Positions 1 to 14,497 of a stretch of 64,000 bases of DNA are shown in pieces. Numbering within the stretch: position 1 is the first letter of the stretch; each line of letters begins with the position of its first letter. A model generated the notes under the pieces. It did no database searches. It worked only from the letters and a program-made list of their open reading frames with translations, and was not told the DNA's origin. Source of the DNA: Cladocopium goreaui (lineage: Eukaryota; Sar; Dinophyceae; Suessiales; Symbiodiniaceae); the NCBI GenBank assembly GCA_947184155.2, contig CAMXCT020005024.1, positions 260,001 to 324,000 on the forward strand, read 5' to 3'. The translations under genes were made by a program, and so were the position numbers.

Positions 1-224
1 TCTTTGGAAGGTCGAAAAACTACTGATCACACACTAATGATATACTAATTCTGGTTAGTATCTTTGCAAAGTTGTTTGGTCTTTGTATTTCCCAGTCTAT
101 CCCTATCTTTGATGATTGGTTCATACGACTAGAGTCTAGAGAGAAATTTTGGATCATTTTGGAGACCATCATATCTAATTTTCAAATTAAAATCTGTTGG
201 GATCCAGCATTATATACTAATCAC

Positions 225-334
225 ACACCCTCTGGCTATTTAACATAGCTGTGGATGATGATTTATCATGATTTACCTATTAAACATGGATATATAAACA
301 TGGTGATTTTCCATAATTATGTTAAATAACCGGA
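225..334. repeat. TA-type foldback element, degenerate copy
   Basis: The left end reads ACCCTCTGGCTATTTAACAT and the right end reads ATGTTAAATAACC, forming an imperfect terminal inverted repeat around an AT-rich core. It is a diverged member of the family described at 8085-8188. Confidence 0.7.
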
Positions 335-335
335 T

Positions 336-339
336 GCTA

Positions 340-371
<32 letters not shown>

Positions 372-866
372 ACTGCTACTGCTACTAGTACTACTAGTAC
401 TACTAGTACTACTAGTACTACCAGTACTACCAGTACTACCAGTACTACTAGTACTTCTAGTACTACTAGTAGTACTAGTACACTACCAGTACTACTAGTA
501 CTACTAGTACTACTAGTACTACTAGTACTACTAGTACTACTAATACTGCTAGTACTATTAGTACTACTAGTACTACTAGTACTACTAGCACTACTAGTAC
601 TACTAGTACTACTAGTACTACTAGTACTACTAGTACTACTAGTACTACTAGTACTACTAGTATTACTAGTATTACTAGTACTACTAGTACTACTACTAGT
701 ACTACTACTAGGACTACTACTAGTACTACTACTAGTACTACTACTAGTACTACTACTACTAGTACTACTACTACTAGTACTACTACTACTACTAGTACTA
801 CTACTACTAGTACTACTACTACTAGTACTACTACTACTACTACTACTACTTCTACTACTTCTAGTC
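336..866. repeat. ACT/TACTAG triplet satellite
   Basis: About 530 bp of ACT triplets punctuated by ACTAGT hexamers, giving units such as TACTACTAG. It starts as pure CTA/CTG triplets and drifts to longer CTA runs at the right end. The - strand reads as an open Ser/Thr-rich frame only because the array has a triplet period; I do not call a gene there. Confidence 0.9.
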
Positions 867-912
867 ATATACTAATCATCATTTAAGATCCATCAAAATC
901 ACTCCGGCTCAG

Positions 913-3900
913 GTGCTGATGCGCAACCTGCCAGCCCCGGCTCCACCTGATAGCAAGTGGGCCATCGAGGTGAGCCATACAGATAGAGAAGGTGTTTTTT
1001 GGGAGATGGGAGATGCACCATCTATCCCAGAATCAACCCAACCAGGGGATCAACCAACCATAACGAAGCAAGATGCAGCCACAGGCAGCTCAGCGTCGAC
1101 GCGAGATCATCGAGCAGGTGTGCGAGGGTGAATGATCAATGATCAAATCCGCCCAAAAAAAGGATGGTTGGAATGTAATTATACATATACAATCATACTA
1201 CATACATAATCAGAAACTACCATTCATGGTAAACATGGTTGGATTATACTACTATTTCATGGTGGATTTGGTGCTATGGATGACTGAAATCCTTCGCAAA
1301 CACCTACGAGGGAGTTACATGGAGTTGCCACATCCTGGAGGGGGTGCCATGGGGTGCCTGCCATGTATCATCATGTCATGTTCACCGACTTTGTCTCAAT
1401 TGCCATCTCATAAGCTTCTTATACCAACCCCAAAGATAGCAAAACAAGATTCTACAAAAATAGTGATGGGTTGGAATTTTCATTTGTTTCATGGGGACGA
1501 TTTTCACACAAACCGTGTCCCCGGGATGATTCCTTTTAAGCGGAAGGCAGAGAAGAGCGGTGAGCCCTTGGAGGATGGTGGGCAGATGTTGGTCTGACAT
1601 GGAGCTTGGTTGAGATTGGGGGCTTCACCACCAGAATCTTTGAGTGAGAAATCCCATTGGTTGGGGGCATCGGCTCAAATCCTCAATTTCGAAGAGTACC
1701 ATGACCCCCCATGGGTCCAGAGGATCCAGACATGGACGAACTGCTCCAGATCGAGATGCTGGAGCCAGCGGCCCATCATGGGATGGCATCGATTTTCACA
1801 TATTATATATGATTTTATGATTCGTTGAACCAGTTGCTACATCTGCGGCTTATGATTTCGCCCCTTCTCCCAGAACCTTTGGAAATTCGGTGATCGAAGC
1901 TGAAGACGCCGGCTCCAAACTCGGCCAAGGTCTGTTCAAGGCAAGTTGAAGATCCGCGCGTTGGTGCTGAGCTCAATTTCTGATGAATTTCCTCAACCAG
2001 CCAATCAGTTCGGAAATAGCAATCAGTCAATCAGTGAATCAGTGAATCAGTGAATCAGTCAATCATCACCATCAACAACAGCAACAGCAACAGCAACAGC
2101 AGCAGCAGCAACAACAACAACAACAACAGGAAGTTCCTTTAACCAGTCAGTTCCAATCAGTTCCATGATATTTTTCATGCACTCCAAACAAGACCTCAGT
2201 GAAATGTATTGGATCCATGTCAGTATTGGGGGCATTTTCTTTTGTCGGGGGATAGCGCAACAGAAAGTAACGCATGGAAATGTCCATTTCTTTTTGGGAG
2301 GAAACTTGATTTGGCACTGCAGCTGGGGACAGGTGCGTCCTCAAGATCAGATTCAAGCCAACAACATTGAGTCAAGGGTGGAGGGCTCAGTCGAAGCTCA
2401 TAAGGGATCTAGGAAGGCAGCCCTGCTTTTGTGATCTATCCTATCCTGTCCTATCCTGTCCTTTCCCGTCCTATCTATCCTATCTATGCAATCTATCCTA
2501 TCTATCCCACCTATCCCATCTATGCAATCTATCCTATCTATGCCGTCTATGTAATCTATCCTATCTATCTTGTCTGTCCTATCTATCCTATCTTATCCTA
2601 TCTTTATCTTATCTTGTCTTATCTGATCCATCTTTTCTTATCCAGCTTGTAACTTATCTATCTTATCTTATGTATCTACCTACCTATCTGTCTACTGTAT
2701 CTAGGCTGAATGCAGGCCCTCGCCAGAAACAACTACTGCATCAGATCATCAGAACCAACTCGCAACGCCAGGGTAAAGAGCTCACAGATCCCAAGGGTGC
2801 GTCCACCGAACTTGTGAAAGAGGTGGCGAAAAGCCCGGCATCCTAGCATACTTTTCGACGCATCTGGGATCCTAAGGATGAATGACTTGTCCAAAAATGG
2901 GGGATGAACCACAATGGCGAGTTTGATAGGAATGATGATCACCGTTCACATTTTGGGGGTCCCTATTTCCATCAATTTCCATCAATTTCCGGCAAAACTC
3001 AAAGTGCCAAAATGTGAGGAGAGACCCCCAAACACCGAGTCTCGAGCAACATCTCCCACGGCCAGGTTTTAGGAGAAGTGGATACCTGATGCCCAAGTAC
3101 GGCTTGGCTGTTAGCAGCTTGGCTTCAGCGTCAGTGTGGCCTGATTTGGAAGTTTGGGAGACCTTGGGAATGCTTTGGCTGCTGAGCTATGGGTCACAAG
3201 TCCATTACCATCCCGCCGATCCTGGGCTGGACGCTTGACCCCAGGAATCCAAAAGCGCGCCGCCGCTGGGCTTCAGCGAAGGGTGTGTCGAAATACGGGG
3301 GGATAGCCCCCAGCTATGGCCATTTCAGAGTGAAAAATCGAGTTTTAAAAAGCATGGGATTTTGAAGGTTCCCTATTTTCAAACAAACCCACTCGAAGTT
3401 CCTGGGGTATTAGATTGGAGAGGATCTCAAGGACTGAACACAGTCTGATTTACTGGGACGGTCCAGGCTGAGAATGGATTTCGCAAGATGATTTCCTCCA
3501 AACACCCATGGTTTGATTGGAGAAATTGAAAAATTAGCCCCCAAACACCAGTGATTTCCTCCAAACACTTATAGCATCTTATAGCCTATAGATAATTATA
3601 GGATCCTCCCATCATTATCACCCTCCAGAAACACCTATAGCTATAGAGAATTATAGGATCCTTCAATGATTATCACCCCCCAGATGCTTTCAGATGCTAA
3701 AGAGTGTTGGTTTCGCTCAGGCGTCGATGACGCAGTTGGCTCAAGAAGCCCAGAAAGCGACGTGAAACCTGCGTCGCATAGGCCCCAAAGAGTGGGTTCC
3801 ATAGATAGGTCTGGAAATGACATGGTGATATTTTTTTGTGAACCAGTCATGGATATTATATGAATAGTGATTTATCCCACCTTCTATTTCCTCCTCCCTT

Positions 3901-4055
3901 ATTCTTTTAAATCACTTTTTTGGTGACTTGTATGACTTGTGAAAATATGAGGAAGCCTGTTTTGATGTACCCAAAGGGTCTGCTGTTTCACGAAACTCCC
4001 ATAGGGAGCTGTGGCGTGGAACGTTAGCGAATTGGCGACAGCAACTACGCTGGGC
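913..4055 (+). CDS. Unrecognised multi-exon gene, partial
   Basis: A chain of short exons with AG acceptors and mostly GT/GC/GA donors that join in phase: 913-969 (VLMRNLPAPAPPDSKWAIE), 1073-1127 (MQPQAAQRRREIIEQVCE), 1721-1781 (EDPDMDELLQIEMLEPAAHH), 1874-1940 (TFGNSVIEAEDAGSKLGQG), 2705-2772, 3245-3281, 3721-3761 (ASMTQLAQEAQKAT), 4028-4055 (TELATATTLG). The join 1781/1874 uses a GA donor and 1940/2705 a GC donor. An alternative end is the open frame that stops at 2846. The product would be hydrophilic with a basic then acidic helical stretch. No family is recognised, the start lies upstream or is unclear, and the last exons are weakest. The gene precedes the aquaporin gene on the same strand. 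Confidence 0.4.
2036..2128. repeat. AATCAGTG repeats and CAA/CAG microsatellite
   Basis: Tandem AATCAGTG/AATCAGTC units run directly into CAACAG, CAG and CAA triplets. The tract lies in a predicted intron. Confidence 0.85.
2430..2700. repeat. CTATC pyrimidine minisatellite
   Basis: Degenerate tandem CTATC/CTGTC/CTATG units of 4-5 bp over about 270 bp. It ends at the TCTAG acceptor of the exon at 2705, so the tract could serve as an extended polypyrimidine tract. Confidence 0.85.
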
Positions 4056-4480
4056 GTGAAAAGACGAACGGCTGCGTTGGTTCAGCCGTTTGAGGATGAT
4101 GGGACTTTCACATCATTTTCAGACGAACCTAAAGCTTTTATCATAATTTTCCCATAAATTCCCATTTTATATACCCTAATGGGTGATGATGCCGATGAAC
4201 TTCCAGGAATTCTTTTCATGCCCCACTGGCGGCTCATTTGGTCACCGGAGATGCTTTTCGATCCGTTTTTCGCATTTGCCATTGGCTATTTCAGCATCAG
4301 TCAAACGAACTTCCATGTACTAGCCGAGGAGCAGGCTGGGACCTAGCGGATGTCTTCTGGGAATTTTTGGGCATCGATTTTTTGGGCATCCACCAAGGAG
4401 ATGAAGCTTTTGCGATATCAAGTGCCAGGTGCCAAAAAGCCGTTTATTTGCTCTCTACAATGTGGGGCACCCAAGATAGC

Positions 4481-4557
4481 TAAGTTGGTTTATAACTCCA
4501 ATAACTATGGTTTATGGTACTTATAACTATAGTTAATGGGCTTTATAAACCAACTAA
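4481..4557. repeat. Small hairpin (TTAGTTGGTTTATAA arms)
   Basis: TAAGTTGGTTTATAA at the left is mirrored by TTATAAACCAACTAA at the right, with internal ATAACTATGG/ACTATAGTTA complementarity. It is a foldback element with arms unlike the CCCTCTGG family. Confidence 0.7.
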
Positions 4558-4720
4558 CATCACTGGGGGGCCCCAGATTGTAACTCTTTAACAGGTGCTG
4601 GTGACGTCACGACGTCACTTGGGGATGAACACTGGGAGAGAAAAGCAGCTTGAACAAAATGAAGAGATACGACAGTTCGGGAAGAAAGCAATCCTCAGCA
4701 TTTCATTGATTGACAAGACA

Positions 4721-4824
4721 TACCCTCTGGTAAATTAACATAGCTATTGAAAATGGCCATTTATAGTGGATTTTCCCATTAAAAATGGTGATTTTCCATA
4801 GCTATGTTAGTTTACCAGAGGGTA
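4721..4824. repeat. TA-flanked foldback element, full copy
   Basis: TACCCTCTGGTAAATTAACA at the left pairs with TTAGTTTACCAGAGGGTA at the right. It is 104 bp including the flanking TA on both sides. Confidence 0.9.
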
Positions 4825-4825
4825 A

Positions 4826-5540
4826 ATTCCGGGTACAGATTTGAGAAAGGAGCGCAGAAAGTGGATGGATGATTGATAAGATATGTTGGTATGTGTCTGA
4901 CTTCGTCCAAGCGACGTATGACAACATACTTGACAAAGACTTTCCCTCAGAACGTGAACAAAAACTCATTTAACACAGACAATACCACAGACTAAATCTG
5001 ACACTATTAGCTATAGCAACGGATGAGCTTAACGATGTAAGAAAACACCCTTGCTTATCAAACATCAGAATTATTTTGCAGACTTATGGGATGAAATAGG
5101 AAACTGGAGAGCATGAACATCATTACCTCATAATTAATAACAGCTTAATAAACACATCAAATACTTCCACCTCAAACCCTCACATAGAGCACAACAGCAA
5201 CAACCAATGGCCCCCTTATCTACAGCAATCACAACATCAATACATTAAACTCGCAACATATTTTTTTCCCCAAACCACCACATCAAAAATCTCAAAACCA
5301 ATGATGGCAGACATTATCATACAACAATAACAACCAGCAGAACAACGTCATATACCCCCCAGAACCATCCTTCTAGCATTTGTTCTGTTTTTTTTTCAAA
5401 ACAACATCAACATGTTACGACATTTGAAGATGGTTGGAGCCCCAAAGATGTAACATAGCTATGGAACACCATTGTTAGTATGTAAATAATCTGTAAATGG
5501 GCCCTAAATCATTTGTTGTTGGTCAGCCATCTTCCCAGCA
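4826..5540. other. AT-rich stretch without recognised genes
   Basis: I see no convincing exon here. A partial foldback remnant with AACATAGCTATGGAA lies near 5452. The stretch separates the unrecognised first gene from the aquaporin start. Confidence 0.5.
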
Positions 5541-5549
5541 CAGGCGCCG

Positions 5550-8500
5550 ATGCGGCCGGCGTCGGCCGCAGCGGAGCTTCTGGGGAGCTTTGTCTTTGCC
5601 TTCACGGTGCGGGCTGAAATGGAGAGGTTAAAAGGGATGACGCTGGAAACCTAAAGAAGCAGACATAGATATGGTGGTTGACCTCAGTTTCAACTAGTTT
5701 CAACATGTTTCAACCATTTGGTGTGTAGCATTTTTCTTCACCATGGGAAACAACCGTTTGGTTGTTTGGCTTGTTTGGCTTGTTTGGGGTTCCAGGAATG
5801 AAACGAAAAATGGGGCTCAGAAGTGGGACAACCCCCAAATTTGATGGTTAATGACCATTTTCTTCTTGAACTGGTAATTTTTTGGGGTATACGGCCCATT
5901 TTCAGGCACATCTAAAGGGGACAGTCGGAAAATGTGGGATTCCATCAATTGATGGCAGATTAAAGCATCGAGATTCAAGGCACAATATTTTCAGACAAAC
6001 CTGAATGAACCCACAAGCGGCTGCTGATGTTGAGGGTTAAACCGTATTGCATGCAATTTCGGCATTCCAGAATGTTTGACACCAAAAGGATCCAAACAGA
6101 ATTGGCGCATGCTTTGCGTTTTGTCGATGGTTATGGTTTGGAACCACCCAGTCTGTGAAGAACTATGTTTGGCTTTGCTAGTAACAGGTGAAATGATCAT
6201 AGTCGGTGGACGTACAAACCGGAATGCGCATCCAAGTAGACGGCTTGTCTTCAGAAACTGATTTCAGCACATCGTTTGGTGAAAGATCTGCGACAACAGC
6301 ATGGTTTGTGTAAGATAGTCGCTCTTTACCCTAGTAGCTTTGCAGTATTGCAGGGTCCGTTCTACACTTCAACATGTCTCAACATAGGAAATCCAAGAAA
6401 TCCAATGGCCATAAACTCGGGGCACATCTAAACCGCCATGGATTCATGGCGATTCAATGGGCCGTTGCAACCCGTTTCACGACCCAACGCAGGTGGGGTG
6501 CAATGTCTTGTCCGGCAACGTGCTGGAGACGCCCATGGGCTGGGAGATCGCTTCCATCGCCTGCGCGTTGCTGGTGTCGTGGCAGCAGGTCCTGGGTAAC
6601 ACCCCGTGATATTTGGAGATGGGTGAAACGTGGTGTCACAACCAACGAAAATAAACAACAGGGTTGGTCAAGGCAACATGGGCAAACCCCGGTAGGAAGT
6701 AAAAAGTAGGAAGTATCTCCAAATTGGTTGTGATGTGCCTTATCTTGTTACATGGTAGATGCTTGAAAGTTGTCATGTCCGCCGTTTTGTATCATATGCA
6801 GCTCGAACAATCCTCACGGCTCATATTGACATCGCTGCCTTTTCTGCCATGCTGATTTTGGAAAAAAATCAGTGGGACCCGTGCCACATCATCAACCGCA
6901 CAAACTGCTGCCGGACATGCCCACTATCCTTGACCAGGCTTGCTACAGCCGGACAGATCCGGAATTACAGAAAGGTGGGTCAGCACCAAGCTGTTTGAGG
7001 ACAGTAAGCTGGGGAGCGTGCGGCCAAAACACGGCCCGGCTCGGTGATCGTGTCTATCGGCATGCTGATGGAAGCTGCGGGCTTTCTTCAGCATATTTGG
7101 ACGGTAGGGACGTGGATCTCACAGAGACGGATATGTACCGCATGGTCCACTGCGCCACTGCAGACCAAAGCAAGGCTAGGATTGACGACTGCTTCGAGGT
7201 GAAGTCCAGCAACGAGTTGCTTAACTATTTGTAATGTATCAGCAGTGCAAGTCAAATCTTTCCAGCAAAGGATGTTAAAGCACAAGCCTTGATTTCAGCT
7301 TGAAAGAGCCACTTACATGGGCAAGTTTTTGGAAAGCGCTGGAGCGCTTGATGTGCCTAGACAGGTCATGCTGGTAGCTGATCCGTCTAAAATCCGGCTC
7401 CCATACACGTTGGTGATGTGGCAAGCATACCCCAAGCTCTCCTCAGAAAACATATTTATGAACTTATCACAATTTCTTATGAATAATTGTCGGGAAAGAA
7501 TTATGGGGCAAGGTTACCCTGGTTGAAAATTTATGGGATGATTGGTTGACTGATTTTTGTTGGATTCCTGGATGATGATTGTGAAATTTTATGATGGTTG
7601 ATTGTTATGAAAGTTTTTGTGATTGCTTGGTTGAGTTTTGTGGTGATTGGTTGTTCTGAAATTCTTGTGATGGATTTCTGGGTTGGTTTTCATGAAATGT
7701 CGTGTTGAAGTTTGAGGTTTCTGGTTTGCAGGTTGGTCATATAGGAAGATGGGCAAGCCCCAAAAAATATGGCCCTCAAATCATACGGAAAATGATGACC
7801 CGGTGAAAATTTAAGGGCTTTCCCCAAAATCTTCAGCTAGTCTAATTTGGAGAATCCCCATTTTTGCCCGGTAATCATCATCCATCCATTTTCCAGAGGC
7901 TGCAACAAATTGCCAGAGGGTATCCCAACTCATCACCATGATATCATCAAGATTAATAACCATTCATCACCATTTTACAATCAAGATTAATCACCATCAA
8001 TAACCATTAATCACCACTATCAGCTAGTCATAACCATAGTATAATCATCATTTATAATCAAGTATAATCACCATTAATAACCATTACCCTCTGGTAAACT
8101 AACATAGCTATGGAAAATCACTATTTTTAATGGGTAAATCCACTATAAATGGCCATTTTCAATAGCTATGTTAGTTTACCAGAGGGTAATCACCATGAAT
8201 CACCACCCACCCCCCAGGTTTTGGGTCAGCGCATAGTCCTTTTCGCCAAGGCGATGATGGCAGCCTTCGGGCCCCTGTCGGGTGGACATTTCAATCCGGC
8301 CGTCTCGGTGGCCATGTCACTGGGTGGAAATCATGGGGAGCACACTGGAGATCTATAGTGGGAACACATTTGGAGGTGTCCTAAAATAGGGAAACCATAG
8401 GAAAACCATAGGAAAACCATAGGAAAATGGTGATTTAATGGTGATTAATGGTGGTGGGAATTTTATATAATCTATTTATAAATCCATTATCTAATTCACA

Positions 8501-11500
8501 TAGTATCTATAGTTTAGATCATTAATTAATTTTTCCATTCACACTGAATTTATAAATCCATTTATTGAAAATAACCATAAATAGTGGATTTTCCCATTAA
8601 ACATGGTGGATCTTTCCAGTTCGCTATGTTAGTCATTACCAGAGGCTATCTTTTTGGTGGGAATTTATAGATCCATGGATATTTTTCATGGAAATAGTGA
8701 GAAAGACACATTTTTATATCTGGAACACCTTGGGATTAAACCAAGCATTGGCCCGGGTCAAATTGTTGGACCCTCTAAGTCTCAGTAGTCACCAGTGAAA
8801 TCTTCAATTTTGAACGATACCTCAACATCCTCAAAAGCTTTGGGGTCAAACTTCCCGAAATGCCCAGCTGAATACTATACTAAGAATGATCAATATTGTG
8901 GGTGAATTGGTACCCTGCATACGCCACCAAGCCGGACTGAGCCAAGGCTTTGTGCTGGCAAGATGCAGCTCATGGATGCATTTGTGACTGCCTCAGTCTG
9001 CTTTTGGTGTGTCCCCCACCCAAGATTTGGAGAACTGCCCCTAGAATCCACCCCATGTGCTCCCCCAAAAAAGTTGGAGGTTTTTTATTGGTTTGTTGCT
9101 CCCATCTCTAGATGAGGTCTCCAAAATCTATCAAAATCTGAGCTGATGCGTTGCCCGAACTCGGGGTCACTCGGGAACCGACCTTGGGTCCGAATCGGGT
9201 CCTTTTGGATCTCCAAGGTTTACATCCTTCTGCAGCTTGCTGGGACCACCATGGCCATGCTCTTTGCTCGACAGCTCCTTGAGGAACACGAGCGATCGGT
9301 TTCTTGGTGGCCATGCTGGGTGGGCTGCAGCCATGGAGAACCGAAAAAAACACCCGGGGCTGGGCAGCTCGTGGACGGCCGGCCCTAAGGTCATCCATGT
9401 AGCTGGGAGAGATGTAGTGGTGTGGAAACTCAGGCTCCGAGGCCTCCCCTGGTTTCGTTTCAGATGATTTTGGTGATATTCTAGACCTGTTCTGCTGGGT
9501 TCTGTGAATAACCGTCGGTTTTGAACCCATTTGACAGCTTTGCGTGCTGCATTTTGTGGGTTTCAGCGGCAAAAAGGCACATGCTGAGGTGGAGACGATC
9601 TATGCCCTGATGTTGAATTTCGTGATTCTTTGCGTTGCCCAACTGCAGATGGGTGGCGTGTCTATCTCGCGATAGCCATGATGTGCCAGCGAAAATTTTG
9701 ACTTGGGCTCTTAATGCCAATTTTGGTGGTGAAGTGATAAAACGTGACGTGGCTGGTGGGATCCCAAGTTTGAGCCAGACACATCTGCAAAGACCAATGC
9801 CTCCTTTGCTTGGTCCCCCCAAAATCCCCACTCTAACGGGCTCAACTTGGCAGTCTTTATATACGCTACCTCCCAAGGAATATCCACAGCAACCGAGGTC
9901 TCCGGTAAGAGGAACAATCCCGAGAATGAACCAAATCAGTTCTACGTGGCTGCCTCAAGTGTGTGGCGAGTGATGGCTAGTGGACACTGCATCTAAAAGA
10001 GCCTCCTTCACGCGAAGAAACATCCAATGTGGATATTTTGTTCTTGAATATCACATGTCATCACATATCCATTCAGAAAATATCCATCGATACGGAAAAT
10101 TTCCCTTTACCAAAAACAACATCAACCACAACAATGTGGTAAACTCAATAAAAGCAATCATCCAAAATATCACCAGAAATGGATGTGATTTCATTCTTCC
10201 AAAACCAGGTGTATTTGGGTTTTTCAAGTGTACATCATCCTCATCCCATCGACCGTTGTGTCCAATCATCCAATCCTCCACTTCTGGTTTCATACCCGCT
10301 AGGGCGAAAACACCGAAAAGTTTATCATCCAAAGATCCACCTGGTTATTTAACATAGCCATGGTATAGATGACCCATTTATAGATGGTTTACCTGGGTTC
10401 ACCTATTAAAAATGGGTGGATCTTTCCATGGCGAACTGTTAGTCATCAGCAGATGGTAAATCCCATTAATATCCCATTGAATCACTATAAAATCCCATTA
10501 ATTTCCCATTAATCACCATTAATTTCCCATTAATCACCATTAATCACCATTAATCACCATTAATCACCATTAAACCACCATTAAACCACCATTTTCCTAT
10601 GGAAAATCCCATTAATCCATTGGTTCAGCCAACAGATTTCTGGGGAATCTTGGAGCCACGACCAGCCAAGTCGCTCCCAGGGCATCGCTGCCAGTAGCAC
10701 CTTGGCGGCCGGGCTCAGCTGCACGCGCGGCCGGAAGACTGGGGCCCCTTGGACGCTGCAGGATGACATATCATCCTTGAGTGTATAGCTATGGTTGAAA
10801 AAATGATTCTATCTACTTCAGGATGATTGTATATAGATATACATATATATATATATACACACTTTGGTTATTCAACATAGCTATGGAACATGTTCATTTA
10901 TAGATGATTTACCTCTCAAAACAGGTGATTTTCCATAGCTACATTAAATCACCAGAGGGTAACTAATTCCGGGTATTAATGATGATATTAATGTAGTAAC
11001 TATTTAAACTTTGATCTTTGGATGTATTGTTGAAAGTGATTCAATGTTGATAATACTTGATGGTATGAACATCTTCTAGATTTTGGATGATCTTGGGATA
11101 TTTGACGGTATTGAAATACTACGCAACATGATTTAACATTGATGACCTTCGATGCTGTTTGATGATGTTGGTTGATATTCAGTGATTAAACATATCGGAT
11201 GATTCGGATGACTACCACCAAAACCCCAGCCTCAAACAAGTGATGTTTGTGGCTGCTAAAATGGTACCCAATTGAAGAGTCGGTTTGTTCATGCGTGGTT
11301 GACATTAGCAACACATTGATACCTAGAATTACCTATCTGATTATTTGAATAAAACACTGAAACATTTGGAGGATATTGATGGTTCTTGGGTTTACCAGAC
11401 TAGATCGTACTGCCAGGAAATGCTCAAGGTGATATATTTGTACGTATATATCACTTGTAAACAGAAAAAGCGGGGGCATTGACCGACAGACGAGATTGTT

Positions 11501-14466
11501 CAGAGGGGCTGAGATTCCTTCCACGACCACCAGATCTTTGATGCCACCTGTAACCCATTTGGGCCGAAACCAATGGGCATCTCCAGTATATCACCAGCAC
11601 AAGCAAGGGACATAGCCAAAAAGAACGAGGTAGCTCAGAAGGATTGGGCAGACCATGCCTGATTCTTGGTCCCTGAGGGTACCGTATTTGGTCAAGCCAG
11701 AGATACTCGAAGTCTATTTTCAAAGGGAATGTCGTGATGGTTTTTCATGGCTGGGGATCCTCTCAACCGTTGAGGTCTTCAACCCGGCCATCACCATTGG
11801 ATTGGGACTCACCCAGATAGGCTTCCAGGTGGGATGGGAATCGGAGCTTCCAAGCATGGACCACACCATGGTTCCAGGTGTTTTCCCGGCATGGACCACG
11901 AATCCTGCTGCAGGTTCATAGTCTTGTAAGCTTCGTCATTGTGCAGGCGCAACCAGTGGATTGTTTTTCTCATGGCGTGCTGTGATTCCAGCGATATTCC
12001 GAATTGAAGTATCCCTGTAAAAAAGGTCATATTCTTAGCTATATTTCAAGATATATTACCAATTCCCATGAAATCCCCAAGTTGTTGGTTGATCTTCCAT
12101 GATTTTTCCACATGGAATCCTCATTCAATCACAATTTCCAGTGATGAAATCCATGATTTCCCACGTTTTTCCCATGATTTTCCCATTATTTCGAGGATTC
12201 TCCACATGAAATCTCACCAAATCCACTGCCAGCTGGTAGCCGCTGTGGCCGCAGCTGCGCTCTTTCGACTTCTGAGCCGGGAGCCCGGTGGTTTTTTCGC
12301 GTTCAACGCTGATTTCACCGTGAAAACTAAAGATACATAAAAAATCAGTATCTAGATCCAGAATTTGGTATTTTTGAGAGGAAGATGGTGTTCTGAAGCA
12401 TAAACATACTTAAAAATCATGGTTCACATAGAATTTCCGGCAAGCAAAATTGGGAACATGCTGCTGTGGCATGGCGATTTGGAGTTACGACTTACGACCA
12501 TCAAATAATAAGGACATTATTTCCCAAACCAATCGATTTTTAGGAGCACCCAGTTCAGCACATACCAATCATTTGGATGTTAACCTGGCGCAGAGGGTAT
12601 CAATGATTTGGAGCCCCACAGTCCCAATGAACTCCGATCAACCCATCCTGGGATTGGAGGTTGCAACTCAAATGACTTGAGGACCAGAAGAGAAGCTTAG
12701 TACGGATCAAATGGCCAGCTATGTGCCCAGTTTGGCTGTGAGGCGCTGGTGCCACTTCCAAGGTCAGTTTCTGGTTGTAAATTGAAGTAAGGTCACAAAA
12801 AGACACTTGCCAGTGCTTTACAGATTTGGCTCCTTATCATGGTTGCCAACTCAGGCCTCAGGCATGAGTTGAATTTTATATGGAATTTTGGCTTCCAAAA
12901 ATTGGATGGTCGTTCCTTCATATAAGGACCGCCATGGACCGCCATTTGCGGGTTGCATGGTCAGGCTGTTCTCGGAATTCCTTGGAACTACTTTGCTGAT
13001 GTTGACCCTAGGTTGGGAGGCCCAAGAGTGAGTCTGGTCACACTTTTTTGGACAAGAAAACTGGAAGATGACTGGAAGATGACGTTGCGCAACACATGGA
13101 AACGCCAGACAAAACCATGGAAACCACATGAAGACACAACATTTTGGAGTGTCAACGACCTCCAATTACCTGGCACTTTTCACTGAATCTAGGAGCTCAG
13201 TGGATCCATGAGCACCTCATAATTTTCAACCTAATTTGGTGAAGCCATAACTCTCTCCCAGCGGTTCAAAGGGAACATTGACAGGTTATCTCCAGATATC
13301 CAAAATTCCCTCTGGGTCAAACAATGCCATGTTTACCATCCCCCAGGAAAATCACCATTTTTTGTTTGGTGGTATATATATATATATTTACCATTCCCAG
13401 TCATGGGTGGTAAAATTGGCATTTGGTTTTACCATTTTTACCCACATTACACAGGATGAGTTATCGATGATTCGCTGAAAATCCCCTGCAGGTCTCAGCT
13501 CGTGGGAGAACATTTGGGCGGCGCCCTGTGCCCTGATGCCCGACAGCCCGGGGGTTGATCCATGGATGTCACCATCGATTCATCCGAAGACCTGGGGCAC
13601 TTAGGGGCCTGGTCTATGCGCTGGGAGACCTTTCTGGAGGCAAGAACTGGAACGGCTAGACCAACCTTCACGGAAAATCCGACCCTCCGCCAGGCCATTT
13701 CAATCCAGCGGTGACAGCAGCTGTTGCATCCGCCTTGGAACTCCGGCCATGGGTCTAAAGTCTAAACTTCACACTTTTTGGTGCAGATTTTGGTCCTTGA
13801 AGTCCATTTCAGCATTCAACCCTCCGATTGTTTGAGGAAGTTGCATAATCCAACTTTTGGATACCTTTAGGACAATCAGAACGTGTGTCTTCAAGTCATG
13901 ATTGACCGCTGCGCGCTGTGAAATCTTCCTAGCTCCCCAGGTCTTATCCAGGACTCGACTTCTGATCTCCGCCGATTTGTTGGGCTATTGGGCTTGCCAG
14001 GCCAGTTCTGTTGGGCCTCACTTTGGGGGCAAAATGGCAAGCCTCAAACATGGTCACAGAATACCAGCCAGATTTCAGGAAGAATTCCAAAATGGATGCT
14101 CCAAAGTAGGGTTTCCAGCAATTTGTATGGATGCTTTGGCACCAAGCCAGTGATGTTCGAACAAGCCGCAAAGCCCAGGTGGTTGGCTGCTTCGTGGCCG
14201 CAGTGACCTGCATGATTCTGATCCCAGGCTTTCATTGGGATCTTGGCCCCAAGGCTGGACTCACAGGTTGATGTTCCTGATCCCCTTCCTTCTTCCTCTC
14301 TTCTTGATGATGAAGAAGACAAAGAACATAAATAGCATAAACAAAAGAACAAGATGAAGAAAATGAAGAGGCAGAAAAACTTAAATACGAACCAGGGAAG
14401 ATGAAGAAGACGAAGAAGACGAAGAAGATGAAGACGAAGAAGAGGAAGAGGACGAAGAAGACGAAA

Positions 14467-14497
<31 letters not shown>

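Noticed and set aside
317..868. Ser/Thr-rich open frame on the - strand
   Set aside because: It is the triplet satellite read in frame; no start context, no non-repeat sequence and no exon signals.
10581..10769. 62-codon - strand frame, or + strand exon near 10690
   Set aside because: GC-rich and could be an aquaporin exon, but no frame gives an aquaporin-like helix and no phase-fitting splice pair was found.
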